Numbered from the stretch's first letter, positions 16,171 through 36,239 are shown. The stretch is 64,000 nt of DNA from Liolophura sinensis (GCF_032854445.1 NC_088296.1:20077853-20141852); one strand, 5' to 3'. Numbers and translations: made by a program. Notes: generated by a model not told the origin, from the sequence alone.

Positions 16171-17436
16171 CTTGCAGTACCCTCTGTATATTAGCCACAA
16201 AGTTAAAAACGTGCACCCACCCAGTCGTGCAGTGCCCTCTGTATATTACCCACAAAGTTACAAACGTGCACCCACCCAATCGTGCAGTGCCCTCTGTATA
16301 TTACCCACAAATTTAAAAACGTGCACCCACCCAGTTATGCAGAACACTCTGTATATTACCCACAAAGATAAAAACGTGCATCCACCCAGTCATGCCGTGC
16401 CCACTATATATTACCCACAAAGTTAAAAACGTGCACCCACCCAATCGTGCAGTGCCCTCTGTATATTACCCACAAATTCAAAAACGTGCACCCACCCAAT
16501 CGTGCAGTGCCCTCTGTATATCACCCACAATGTTAAAAACGTGCACCCACCCAAGCGTGCAGTGCCCTCTGTATATTACCCACATTGTTAAAAACGTGCA
16601 CCCACCCAGTCGTGCAGTGCCCTCTGTATATTACCCACAAAGTTACAAACGTGCACCCACCCTATCGTGCAGTGACCTCTGTATATTACCCACAAAGTTT
16701 AAAACGTGCACCCACCCAATCGTGCAGTGCCCTCTGTATATTACCCACATTGTTACAAACGTGCACCCACCCAGTCGTGCAGTGACCTCTTTATATTGCC
16801 CACAAAGTTAAAAACGTGCACCCACCCAGTCGTGCAGTGCCCACTGTATATTACCCACAAAGTTAAAAACGTGCACCCACCCAGTCGTGCAGTGCCCTCT
16901 GTATATTACCCACAAAGTTACAAACGTGCACCCACCCAGTCGTGCAGTGCCCTCTGTATATTACCCACAAAGTTACAAACGTGCACACACCCAGTCTTGC
17001 AGTGCCCACTGTATATTACCCACAAAGTTAAAAACGTACACCCACCCAGTCGTGCAGTGACCTCTGTATATTACCCACAAAGTTAAAAACGTGCACCCAC
17101 CCAATCGTGCAGTGCCCCCTGTATATTACCCACAAAGTTAAAAACGTGCACACACCCAGTCGTGCAGTGCCCTCTGTATATTACCAACAAAGTTAAAAAC
17201 GTGCACCCACCCAGTCGTGCAGTGCCCTCTGTATATTACCCACAAAGTTAAAAACGTGCACCCACCCAGTCGTGCAGTGCCCCCTGTATATTACCCACAA
17301 AGTTAAAAACGTGCATCCACCCAATCGTGCTGTGCCCTCTGTATATTACCCACAAAGTTAAAAACGTGCACCCACCCAGTCGTGCAGTGCCCTCTGTATA
17401 TTACCCACAAAGTTACAAACGTGCACCCACCCAATC

Positions 17437-19010
17437 GTGCAGTACCCTTTGTATATTACCCACAAAGTTAAAAACGTGCACCCACCCAATCGTGCAGTGC
17501 CCTCTGTATATTACCCACATTGTTACAAACATGCACCCACCCAGTCGTGCAGTGCCCTCTGTATATTACCCACAAATTCAAAAACGTGCACCCACCCAAT
17601 CGTGCAGTGCCCTCTGTATATCACCCACAATGTTAAAAACGTGCACCCACCCAGTCGTGCAGTGCCTCTGTATATTACCCACAAAGTTAAAAACGTGCAC
17701 CCACCCAGTCGTGCAGTGCCCTCTGTATATTACCCACAAAGCTACAAACGTGCACCCACCCTATCGTGCAGTGACCTCTGTATATTACCCACAAAGTTTA
17801 AAACGTGCACCCACCCAATCGTGCAGTGCCCTCTGTATATTACCCACATTGTTACAAACGTGCACCCACCCAGTCGTGCAGTGCTTTCTTTATATTGCCC
17901 ACAAAGTTAAAAACGTGCACCCACCCAGTCGTGCAGTGCCCTCTGTATATTACCCACAAAGTTAAAAACGTGCACCCACCCAGTCGTGCAGTGCCCACTG
18001 TATATTACCCACAAAGTTAAAAACGTGCACCCACCCAATCGTGCAGTGCCCCCTGTATATTACCCACAAAGTTAAAAACGTGCACCCACCCAGTCGTGCA
18101 GTACCCTCTGTATATTACCCACAAATTTAAAAACGTGCACCCACCCAGTTATGCAGAACACTCTGTATATTACCCACAAAGATAAAAACGTGCATCCACC
18201 CAGTCATGCAGTGCCCACTATATGTTACCCACAAAGTTAAAAATGTTCACCCACCCATTCGTGCAGTGCCCTCTGTATATTACCCACAAAGTTAAAAACG
18301 TGCACCCACCCAATCGTGCAGTGCCCTCTGTATATTACCCACAAAGTTAAAAACGTGCACCCACCCAATCCTACAGTACCCTCTGTATATTACCCACAAA
18401 GTTAAAAACGTGCACCCACCCAGTCATGCTGTATCCTCTGTATATTACCCACAAAGATAAAAACGTGCTCCCACCCAGTCATGCAGTACCCTCTGTATAT
18501 TACCCACAAAGTTAAAAACGTGCACCCACCCAATCGTGCAGTGCCCTCTGTATATTACCCACACAGTTACAAACGTGCACCCACCCAGTCTTGCAGTGCC
18601 CTCTGTATATTACCCACAAAGTTAAAAACGTACACCCACCCAGTCGTGCAGTACCCTCTGTATATTACCCACAAAGTTAAAAACGTGCACCCACCCAGTC
18701 GTGCAGTGCCTCTGTATATTACCCACAAAGTTAAAAACGTGCACCCACCCAGTCGTGCAGTGCCCTCTGTATATTACCCACAAAGTTACAAACGTGCACC
18801 CACCCTATCGTGCAGTGACCTCTGTATATTACCCACAAAGTTTAAAACGTGCACCCACCCAATCGTGCAGTGCCCTCTGTATATTACCCACATTGTTACA
18901 AACGTGCACCCACCCAGTCGTGCAATGCTTTCTTTATATTGCCCACAAAGTTAAAAACGTGCACCCACCCAGTCGTGCAGTGCCCTCTGTATATTACCCA
19001 CAAAGTTAAA
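17437..19010. repeat. 1044-bp higher-order period within the satellite
   Basis: Positions 17437 to about 17965 match 18481 to about 19009 at an offset of 1044 bp, 19 units minus one base. Both copies carry the same one-base loss in GTGCCTCTGTA (near 17665 and 18709) and the same CACATTGTTACAAA and TTTAAAACG variants. The shared deletion shows that the block was copied as a unit. Confidence 0.7.
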
Positions 19011-19721
19011 AACGTGCACCCACCCAGTCGTGCAGTGCCCTCTGTATATTACCCACAAAGTTACAAACGTGCACCCACCCAGTCGTGCAGTGCCCTCTGT
19101 ATATTACCAACAAAGTTACAAACGTGCACACACCCAGTCTTGCAGTGCCCTCTGTATATTACCCACAAAGTTAAAAACGTACACCCACCCAGTCGTGCAG
19201 TGCCCTCTGTATATTACAGACAAAGTTAAAAACGTGCACCCACCCAATCGTGCAGTGCCCACTGTATATTACCCACAAAGTTAAAAACGTGCACACACCC
19301 AGTCGTGCAGTGCCCTCTGTATATTACCCACAAAGTTAAAAACGTGCACCCACCCAATCGTGCAGTGCCCTCTGTATATTACCCACAAAGTTACAAACGT
19401 GCACCCACCCAATCGTGCAGTGCCCCCTGTATATTACCCACAAAGTTAAAAACTTGCACCCACCCAGTCGTGCAGTACCATCTGTATATTACCCTCAAAG
19501 TTAAAAACGTGCATCCACCCAGTCGTGCAGTGCCCTCTGTATATTACCCACAAAGTTAAAAACGTGCACCCACCCTGTCGTGCAGTACCATCTGTATATT
19601 ACCCTCAAAGTTAAAAACGTGCATCCACCCAGTCGTGCAGTGCCCTCTTTATATTACCCACAAAGTCAAAAACTGATCTATATGAACCTTTTTGCTTATT
19701 GTAATTTAGAACGTCTGCCGC

Positions 19722-19906
19722 AGTAAGATTACCACTATCGGAGAGTAAAGATGAGAAACAGCTGGCCTGTTTAACTTTCAGATTAGAGAAACCTAACATA
19801 AGATCAAACAAAGAAACACAAAGATGTTTGAATGAGTTCAATACATAAATTTGAACAAAATAGGCAAACAATACAACTGACAATAAAATACAAAACAATA
19901 CAACCA

Positions 19907-19958
<52 letters not shown>

Positions 19959-20441
19959 TTTTCTGGGTTAACTGGGATGAAAAGTACGTGATCGCACAAA
20001 AAGACAATGAGCAATACAAGCTCCAAAATATGGCCTTAAAAATAGGAAGTGGCGAAACACAAGCTCACAAAATAATACGTACAGAAAATGGAGCACAAAT
20101 GACAAACGTCGAATGGCATGAGAGCTGATATCTCCAAACCCAGCAAAATCCTTTACAGTGGATGACAATAAATATGACTGCTCTCAAGTGGCCTTGAGTA
20201 AATGACTGCTCACAACTGGACTCGATGAAATCACTCTTTCGCTCATATTTATAGACTGACGTAAAGAAAATTCTAGATGGTTTGATCGTAAACATGTTTA
20301 CAACACCGATACATAATTCCAGGACGTACACTCTATTTTTAATGACATTAAACCCATTAACACCTAAGCCTCGAGAACGCTCGCATTTGGAGAGGAGAAA
20401 ATAAAAAAATTTAAAAAAATATAGTACAATGTTTAAAGACA
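19722..20441 (-). repeat. 3' LTR (left copy), about 720 bp with an extra internal segment
   Basis: Matches the LTR at 24413-24877 over both outer parts: GTAAGATTACCACTATCGG at the left, and from GCTCATAT near 20240 through CCTCGAGAACGC near 20380 on the right. It holds about 300 bp (19912 to about 20235), including a CA microsatellite, that the other LTR lacks. Its outer end reads AG where TG is expected, so that terminus has mutated. Its inner end is GACA next to the polypurine tract. Confidence 0.85.
19912..19955. repeat. CA dinucleotide microsatellite
   Basis: About 20 uninterrupted CA units within the left LTR, at the edge of the segment the right LTR lacks. Confidence 0.95.
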
Positions 20442-20454
20442 CTCCCTCCCCCTT
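20442..20454 (-). other. Polypurine tract next to the 3' LTR
   Basis: On the minus strand this reads as an uninterrupted A/G run (AAGGGGGAGGGAG) directly abutting the LTR start TGTC. This is the expected plus-strand primer of an LTR element and fixes its orientation independently of the coding remnants. Confidence 0.8.
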
Positions 20455-20602
20455 ACCCAAAGAAAAGATAACTGTACATAAGTACGGTGATTTTTACAAC
20501 CACTAAATATAACACATATACAATTACGACAAAATGATGTTATAGGGGATATATGTACATACACAAAGAAATATATATACATATATACACAAATGTCAAT
20601 CA

Positions 20603-20866
20603 AGCTCTGGATAGCATGTCAACCACAATGTTATCCTTACCAGCAATATATACAATTTCTAGAGCATAAGGCTGTGAGGTCAGTGACCATGGCAATAATC
20701 TCTGATTTGTTGTTGTTAACCTTCTCTAAGAACACCAAAGGGTTGTGATCAGTATACACAGTGACATTACCAGGACAACTGGCCAAATACACTTCGAAAT
20801 TCTGTACAGCCAGCACCAGGCCTAATGCCTCCTTCTTTACTGTGGAATAATCCTTTTGATATTTAT
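20603..20866 (-). pseudogene. RNase H C-terminal remnant
   Basis: Two marker motifs can be read on the minus strand: VYTDHNP at 20740-20759, which carries a catalytic aspartate, and GKDNIVVDMLSRA at 20603-20641, the closing RNase H motif (usually K..N..ADALSR). They are not in a single open frame. Only about 150 bp lie between the end of RNase H and the polypurine tract, so no integrase follows it. Confidence 0.72.
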
Positions 20867-21151
20867 TTAACTTCCTGGAGAGGTAACTAACAGGCTGCTG
20901 TGTCCTTTCTGGAGCGAAACAGCTCTTACTCCGATGCCATTATCGTCCACTGCCATCTTAAACGGACGGCTAAAATCCAGAGCTTTCAAAATATGAGCGT
21001 TAGATAGAATGGCCTTTAACCTATCAATAGCTGAATGACAGCCATCCGACCATACAAACTTGACATTCTTTTTAAGCAACTGAGTCAATGGAGCAGCGAC
21101 GTCGTCAAAATTGGGAGCAAGCTTGCGGTAAAAACCACACTCTCCAAGCAC
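20867..21151 (-). pseudogene. RT thumb / start of RNase H fragment
   Basis: The open segment contains ECGFYRKLAPNFDDVAAPL, then LLKKNVKFVWSDGC and LDFSRPFKMAVDDNGIG. This is the usual link between a gypsy-class RT and the first strand of RNase H. About 150 bp of shifted or stop-containing sequence separate it from the palm fragment, where VTYLGHGVGGGQV can still be read. Confidence 0.78.
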
Positions 21152-21305
21152 CCTAAAATGTCTTTTTCACAAGTAGGCACTGGTAAATCCAGTATGGCCT
21201 GGACTTCAGCTGAACGAGGGACTACCTGTCCACCCCCAACCCCATGACCAAGGTATGTCACTTGTCCTTAGGCAAATTCTGCCTTCTTAAGATTAATCAC
21301 TAAAC

Positions 21306-21971
21306 TTAATATAATATTTTCTTCAGATGTTTACAATGGTTTTCCCACGTGTCACTCACAATATAAATGTCATCTATATAGGCTGTAAGGACGTCCAGCC
21401 CTTCTACAATCTTTTTTGCTAACCTTTGAAACGTCGCCGCACTATTTTTCATGCGAAACAGTGTGACACAAAACTGATAAAATCCCAAAGGAGTATCAAA
21501 GGCAGATATCTCCTTGACCCTATCTGTTAATGGTACCCGCCAGTAACCGTTAAGATGATCAATCTTGGTAATGAACTTGGCATTCCCTACCCTATCAATA
21601 CAATCCTCAGTACAGAGAATAGGATGTGAATCTGTCTTGGTTAGAGGACTGACCTTTCTGTATAGACGTATAGAACCATCTGACTTAGGGATAACTACAA
21701 TTCGTGAACACCAGCCATTCTGGCTAGGCTTTATAACCCCAATGTCTAACATGTACTGCATTTCTTGGTTAGCAAGCTTTAACTTGGCAGGGTTGATTCT
21801 GTAGGGGTCCTGTTTGATAGGTACAGCCCCTCCTACATCTACTTCATGTACTGCATCATTAATACGACCTGGTACATCCGAACATATCTTAAGATAAGTC
21901 TTGAGCAACATACAAATATCTTGTCTCTGACTTTTAGAAAAATGACTTAACATTTCATCTAAATTGCTCAA
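21306..21971 (-). pseudogene. Reverse transcriptase fragment of the Ty3/gypsy-class element
   Basis: The longest coding piece of the element, 221 codons. From the N-terminus it has DVPGRIND and VDVGGAVPIKQDPYR, then VIPKSDGSIR, a motif A region KIDHLNGYW, a motif B region MKNSAATFQRL, and the catalytic YIDD box at 21369-21380. These identify the fingers and palm of a gypsy-class RT. The reading ends at a stop soon after the box; the thumb follows in another frame. Several usually conserved residues have changed, for example IDHLNGYW where FDLLKGYW is typical, which fits decay. It lies directly after the integrase tail. Confidence 0.88.
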
Positions 21972-22244
21972 TACACCTGAATTATTAAACTAAGAATCTA
22001 ATAGATCAACTTGAATGTTACCCGGGATCTTGGGCTTTGTTCATGTAGTAGACAATTCACCAATCTCCTCTACATGATTTACTATGGTGCTAGTCACATC
22101 TACTTACTAGCTCGCGTCACGGGAATTGTACTTCTTGAGCATATTAATATGACATACTCTTTCAGTTTTCCTATGATCAGGCGTGCGAATAATGTAGTTA
22201 ACATCGCTAACTTTCTTCACAACTGATATGGTCCACTAAACTTG

Positions 22245-22570
22245 ACCTTAAGCTGATCCTGAGGCGAAGACAACAAAACTAGAGCCTGATCCCAGGGAGA
22301 AAAACTTCTTGGCTTAGCATTCTTGTTATAGTATAGTTTCATTTTCTTCTGAGAGGTCTTCAGATTGGCACTGGCTATCTCCCAGGTTTTCTAAAACCTG
22401 TCCCAAAACTGGGAAAGATACTCTAATAAGTTTTGTCCTGTTTTCGGAGCCAAGATACGCTCCTTCATCAAGGCTAAATGACCTCTAACGTTATGACCAT
22501 ACCCCAACTTAAATGGACTAAACCCAATGAACTCATTAGGAATATCTCTAGTGGCAAACAATGCAAATGG
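22245..22570 (-). pseudogene. Integrase C-terminal remnant with GPY/F module, 5' of RT
   Basis: The minus-strand translation starts PFALFATRDIPNEF, continues through GFSPFKLGYGHNVRG, then WEIASANLK, and ends KFSGPYQL before a stop. One further stop (TAG) lies in the middle. The segment after the DDE core, with its FSPF.L.YGH signature, and the closing GPY motif identify a chromodomain-less Ty3/gypsy integrase tail. The catalytic DDE core and HHCC finger are absent. In the element's own direction it precedes RT, opposite to the usual RT-RNaseH-IN order. Confidence 0.8.
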
Positions 22571-22812
22571 AATCCCTCTGTCCTAACATTCGTTAGCTGA
22601 TACATAACAGGGTCTATACTTTCTTCTCAACAGCTCATCCTCCATGTAATAACAGACGCATCAGCTATTTCCTCCAAAAACATCCATACTTTAATGACAA
22701 TGTTCCCCAATGACAATGGTAACCACGCAAGAGAGAAAGATACCTGGAAACTCCTCCTGTAGACCTTAACGTCCAAAACCAGAACATTTCAGACATGACA
22801 ACCTGCGTTCGC

Positions 22813-23019
22813 TTAATCTCCTGCTAAATGATTACCCAACAAGAAGGAAATACCTTTCACAGACAAAATAATAACAATCCCTAGAGTTACTAAACCAGTA
22901 ACCAAAACAGAAGTAAGGACAATACCCTGGATCAAAACATGACTGTTGGCCTTTTCAGAATGTGCAGCATTCACATCTGCCGACATCAAAGACTGACCCC
23001 AGCAGCCACAAGTATACAA
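22813..23019 (-). pseudogene. Protease-region remnant with LLGNxLAG motif
   Basis: The open segment ends VKGISFLLGNHLAGD. A hydrophobic run closing in LLGNDLAG is a marker just downstream of the protease domain in many Ty3/gypsy-class pol proteins. I could not find an intact D[ST]G active site in this reading frame. The pol reading continues leftward into the integrase tail rather than into RT. Confidence 0.55.
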
Positions 23020-23219
23020 ACGGAGGAGGTAACCTCATTACCAGTAACCACACAACCCGACATGAATCCAGGGTACGTCTATGGAGTCTGCCCTATCTCC
23101 CTAACTTGCACTTTAACGATAGGACCAACACTGCCTATTTCTACTTGTAGCCTCATTGGTTTACAACTAGAATTAACAAAAGCTACAGACGTTCGCTCCT
23201 CTTTCCTTCTCAGTACTGG

Positions 23220-23261
23220 GCACGTCGATATTAGGTGTGGTGTGCTAGTACAAGGGCGACA
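23220..23261 (-). pseudogene. gag CCHC zinc-knuckle remnant
   Basis: Residues 22-35 of the open segment starting at 23324 read CRPCTSTPHLISTC, an exact C-x2-C-x4-H-x4-C pattern. Zinc knuckles of this spacing form the nucleocapsid part of gag. It sits between the capsid remnant and the protease-region motif. Confidence 0.75.
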
Positions 23262-23340
23262 AGAAGATGGGCTTACATCATGAGGTTTGAACTGAAAGGT
23301 CTTCTTTTCAGAAGAAAAACCCACATTTGATTTATGCTTC

Positions 23341-23553
23341 TCAACGTTTGCTTGTCAGTACTAAATACTGAAGTCTTCCTGTTGGAATTCCACTTCCACT
23401 TCCACTTCCATTCCTGAAATTTAGTCTGAAATTTTTGCCCATTAGTTCATCAGCAAAACTGGCAGCGGCCTTAAAGCCCTTGATGTTCTGTTCACCTAAA
23501 TAAACCTTGAACTCATTATGAACACGTCTTAAATTCCTCCAAGAAATTGTCAA
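23341..23553 (-). pseudogene. gag capsid C-terminal (SCAN-like) remnant
   Basis: The open segment contains HNEFKVYLGEQN followed by AASFADELM. This fits the pattern VYLxEQ...AAxxADE seen at the capsid C-terminus of many metavirus-type gag proteins. It is flanked by stops and lies between the gag start and the zinc knuckle, the expected place. Confidence 0.6.
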
Positions 23554-24140
23554 AATAATGATCTATCTTCTTAGCCATCTACGAGCTATCAAACAGTGTT
23601 TCAGTACCCCTGGGAAACTCCACGTAAGTTTTACCAGACTTCTTCCTTAACTATTTGAACTTCTGTCTACAGGCCTCCACCACAAGCTCTTAAGTAGACA
23701 AGATCACTGCCTGAACTGTGGTGTAATTTGAAGACAGATCCTCCGACAAAGCAGCATACACCTCTGCGGCTTTACCTTCAAATGTACCATTCCAAGCTAA
23801 CAGCCACTTTCTCAAAAGACAGGAAAAAACTTTATACATCCCCGTCATTCAACTTGGGCACCAATCGAATGTTTCGAGCAATATCAAATCCTTGATGGCT
23901 ACGACCACAGCTACATCATTATCGCTAGTTTTAACCTGAACTTTCCTTCAGTTTCAACTCTTGTTCTAACTCTGTTTCTCTTTCTCTTTCCCTTTCTCTT
24001 TCGTCTTTTTCTAACTTAAACCTTTCCATTTCTTTCCATCTTAATCAACTCAGTATCCCCACTTTGGCCCGTAATAGGTAAAGTATTACCAAGTGTTTGC
24101 TAATAACATCCACCATTTCACTTTTTCTAAGACTCTGGCT

Positions 24141-24257
24141 TTAGTCTAATTCCAACTTGTCAGATATTTTCCATAAATTAGCCTTTCTTAACTCAGACAC
24201 CTTAACAGAAAAATCCTCACTATCATGGAATGAATCTGCATTAAATTCCTCAGCCAT
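24141..24257 (-). pseudogene. gag N-terminal remnant of the LTR element
   Basis: An open stretch starts at a Met codon at 24257 (MAEEF...) about 130 bp inside the primer-binding site. It ends at a stop after a lysine/leucine-rich helix-like segment (LRKANLWKISDKLELD). Acidic N-termini followed by a segment of the LRKA..L.KIS type are common in gag proteins of this retroelement group. The remainder of gag is interrupted. The assignment rests on position and general resemblance, so it is moderate. Confidence 0.5.
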
Positions 24258-24390
24258 AACAACACAATATTGTGAACAAAGAAAATATATAAATAGTTGC
24301 ACAAAATGTGATTTGATCCAAAACAGGAACCAAAACACCGCTAAACAAGTTGATAATTAACGTGCTATAATCTAGCGTAAAGAGGTTTTA

Positions 24391-24409
24391 GTTCCCAGAC
24401 AAGGCCCCA
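24391..24409 (-). other. Retrotransposon primer-binding site
   Basis: Read on the minus strand, the site begins TGGGGCCTTGTCTGGGAAC three bases after the 5' LTR. The leading TGG complements the CCA end of a tRNA, and the G-rich start followed by TTGTCTGGGA resembles tRNA-Pro type primer sites. The exact primer tRNA is not certain. Confidence 0.7.
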
Positions 24410-24412
24410 ATA

Positions 24413-24877
24413 TGTAAGGTTACCACTACCAAAGAGTAAAGATGAGAAACAACTGGCTTGTTTAACTCTAAGATCAGCGATAGGCCTTACACAAGATTAA
24501 ACAAAGAAACACAAAGATGCTTGAATAAGTTCAATACATATATTTGAACAAAATAGACAAATAATACAACTGACAATAATATACAAAACAATACAACTAA
24601 TTACAGCTCCATTGCTCATATCTATGGAACGACGTAAAGAAAATTCTGGATGGTGTGATCGTAAACATGTTTACAACACTGATACATATTTCCAGAATGT
24701 GTACTCCATGTACAATGACGCTAAACCCATAACCACCAAAGCCTCGAGAACGCGCGACTGAATTACAGTGCAGGCTATAACATACACAGAGGGACTATAT
24801 AGGTCAGACACTGACAAATAAAAAAAATTACAAAAGAAAACAATATAATATAGTGTTTAAAAATGGGGTTCGTAACA
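24413..24877 (-). repeat. 5' LTR (right copy), 465 bp
   Basis: On the plus strand it begins TGTAAGGTTACC and ends TTCGTAACA, giving the standard TG...CA termini. It pairs with 19722-20441. The primer-binding site lies three bases outside its left end, as expected for a minus-strand element. Confidence 0.88.
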
Positions 24878-25599
24878 GCCTCAACGATTAACGAAACTGT
24901 TACAGTCCGTTTATTTATGGACGGGTGGTGATGTATGGGATATAGCTCCAGCATCATTAGTTTCCGTAAACGTGTTCACATAACCCTTAAAGATTCAAGA
25001 GCTCCACATGAGTAACAGTTTGTAACTTATTTTTTCTTCCCCATTCCGGCTGTCCATGTTCTTACCTTTCTTCTGACCAAATTCGAAGTATAAATACCTT
25101 AAATTTGATAAAACGTATGACTTGCTTCGAATCAAGATATTCATGTTTTCTTACACTGTAGTTCCTACTGGTTAGAAGGTTAACTCAATCAGGAAATTAC
25201 CTGCTGTTCACACACATACCTCCACTAGATGTTTATGGTCTCCTTGCCACTTCGGCAATATTTCAGTTATAACGTGGCGACAAATGGCTACGCTCCAAAA
25301 TTAACAACTCCCGGGTCGGGTCAGATGTAATCCCCAGCTATTTTTAGATACATTTTCATTTGCACCTGTTGGCTTCCCTTTCTGTTTCTTCTGCTTGTTA
25401 AGTGGTGTCATCTTGTAGCAGTGGTTTCAAAGTTTCATACTAGGTATAAATTTGTGTGTTTTTTAGAGAATGATGGCGGATACACATTAGGCAAAAGTAG
25501 TGAAAGTACTGTTTCACAGGCCTCTGCCTGGGTGGGTTTCACCCCTATCAGCTGTCAGTTTTGTAAAAAATTTCATCGACCAACCCCTCTGAGGAATTT

Positions 25600-35173
<9,574 letters not shown>

Positions 35174-35303
35174 GGCAACTCTGACTGATAAACTCCGACT
35201 TCAGATCTGAGAATGCTGAAACGTATACTTGAAAAAGGCACACAGTTCAAAGATCAAACTCTCATGAGACAGGCCTTTTATCGTCTAAGTAAACTCAGAA
35301 AGG

Positions 35304-35738
35304 TTGATGATGGTAGAATGTTCCAAGTCTCTATGTTGGATTACCAGGAGAGCATTTGAAAAACCCAAAGAACGTCACAATTATCTGCAAAAACATAAAA
35401 CATTTCAAGATGGCTTAAGTAAGGTATTTGATGAAGGTATACATTTATCTCCGTTTTGGGGTTTACCTAAGAAACCCAAGGGTATTTCGCAGACCGGGGT
35501 TTCGAGTGAAGGAAATTGCGTAATGGCTCTGCCCCTCACTGTGTATGATATCCATTACTTCACGAATGTCAAGACGAAAGCCGAAGTGGAGGCAGAGTTA
35601 TATCCTAGCTTCGAATACGTCATTACAGCTGATACCGTCCTATTTCCAGCAGCGAGAAGCAAATTGACCGCTACGATTCTTCGTTTCGGTCCAGTTAACG
35701 GTGTCCAACATGGAGACAACATCTATAAAGGTTTGTAA
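35304..35738 (+). CDS. Unrecognised open reading frame, 144 codons, possibly an exon
   Basis: Opens 131 bp beyond the start codon of SULT gene A on the opposite strand. It encodes a mixed, non-repetitive sequence without low-complexity runs. The later part (ALPLTVYDIHYFTNVKTK, then YPSFEYVITADTVLF and LRFGPVNGVQHGDNIYKG) has an amino-acid make-up that looks protein-like. Near its 3' end ATAAAG|GTTTGT could be a splice donor, so it may be part of a split gene or a relic. I do not recognise a family, and no partner exon was found. It could also be chance or a piece of an unknown transposon. Confidence 0.3.
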   Translation: MMMVECSKSLCWITRRAFEKPKERHNYLQKHKTFQDGLSKVFDEGIHLSPFWGLPKKPKGISQTGVSSEGNCVMALPLTVYDIHYFTNVKTKAEVEAELYPSFEYVITADTVLFPAARSKLTATILRFGPVNGVQHGDNIYKGL

Positions 35739-36239
35739 CCAAGTTTAGAGCAGTCACATAATGATTATCTGCAATAAGATACATGTACATACTAAGCTAG
35801 ATCCTGAACGCCTGTCTTGAAAATGCAACGTCACTGACAGATTCTTATATATATTCAAATATTACATCAGCCATGACAAAATGTTACACAAGTGCATTGA
35901 GTGTGAACAAATGCACCCAATTGCAAGCCTGAATTTCAGCATACATACTGTGCGGCGTCTGTTAACATGTTAGCCGGCTTTCCCGGTTACATCCCGTCTA
36001 AGCCGTAGGCCTACACGCAACCGCTTGGCTTTATGTATGCTCACATACAACCTTTGTCTGCAGTAGCGTAGGTCAGTTGACACAAATGTCTGTCCCTATG
36101 CGTTCACATTTACACTAGATATGAGGGGATAAAATATCTGTCAAACGTATAGGCCAAGGACAGGGGAAATTGGGGTACAGAGGACATTTGAGATAAAGGT
36201 TGAAAATGTAGGTACGTAGCTTACTCTGTAGATCCTAAG

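Larger units (their letters stand above)
1..19673. repeat. 55-bp satellite array, about 357 copies, with higher-order repeats
   Basis: A continuous head-to-tail array with a 55-bp unit fills the first 19.7 kb and is cut by the left edge of the window. Landmarks in each unit are CGTGCACCCACCCA, CGTGCAGTGCCCTCTGTA and ATTACCCACAAAGTTAAAAA. Units differ at a few positions: AATCG/AGTCG/AGTCATG, GTTAAAAA/GATAAAAA/GTTACAAA, and TGCAGTGCC/TGCAGTACC/TGCTGTATC. Blocks of variants recur at multiples of 55 bp, for example 605, 1870, 3135 and 3630, and at about 10174. This is higher-order organisation. From about 16.4 kb a distinct subfamily appears with CACATTGTTA and CACAAATTCA variants. The last unit ends near 19673, 49 bp before an LTR. 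No function is visible; satellite DNA of this size is typical of heterochromatin. Confidence 0.97.
19722..24877 (-). mobile_element. Degenerate Ty3/gypsy-class LTR retrotransposon with integrase remnant upstream of RT (Gmr1-like order)
   Basis: A 5.16-kb element reading right to left. In its own orientation it has a 5' LTR (24877-24413), a primer-binding site (24409-24391), a gag start (24257), a capsid C-terminal remnant, a CCHC zinc knuckle, an LLGNxLAG motif at the end of the protease region, an integrase C-terminal module with a GPY motif, then RT, RNase H, a polypurine tract and the 3' LTR. Frames are broken by stops and frameshifts. The integrase zinc-binding and DDE core are missing, since only about 250 bp separate the protease motif from the integrase tail. 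The LTRs agree at very roughly nine bases in ten where alignable, so the insertion is old. A possible degenerate 5-bp target duplication is GCCGC on the left and GCCTC on the right. The class call is firm; the Gmr1-like subgroup rests on domain order. Confidence 0.88.

Noticed and set aside
150..19559. Dozens of 60-212 codon open frames rich in Tyr, His, Pro and Cys across the satellite
   Set aside because: The 55-bp unit shifts frame by one each copy. Only one frame of the motif AGTTAAAAA has a stop, and it disappears in GTTACAAA variants, so frames of 84 codons recur mechanically. There are no splice or start signals and no independent support.
1..19673. CRISPR array
   Set aside because: Regular 55-bp repeats, but without distinct spacers, and in a eukaryotic context with introns and SINEs.
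19804..20026. Frames with poly-Cys-Val or poly-Thr-His
   Set aside because: CA microsatellite inside the LTR read in different frames.
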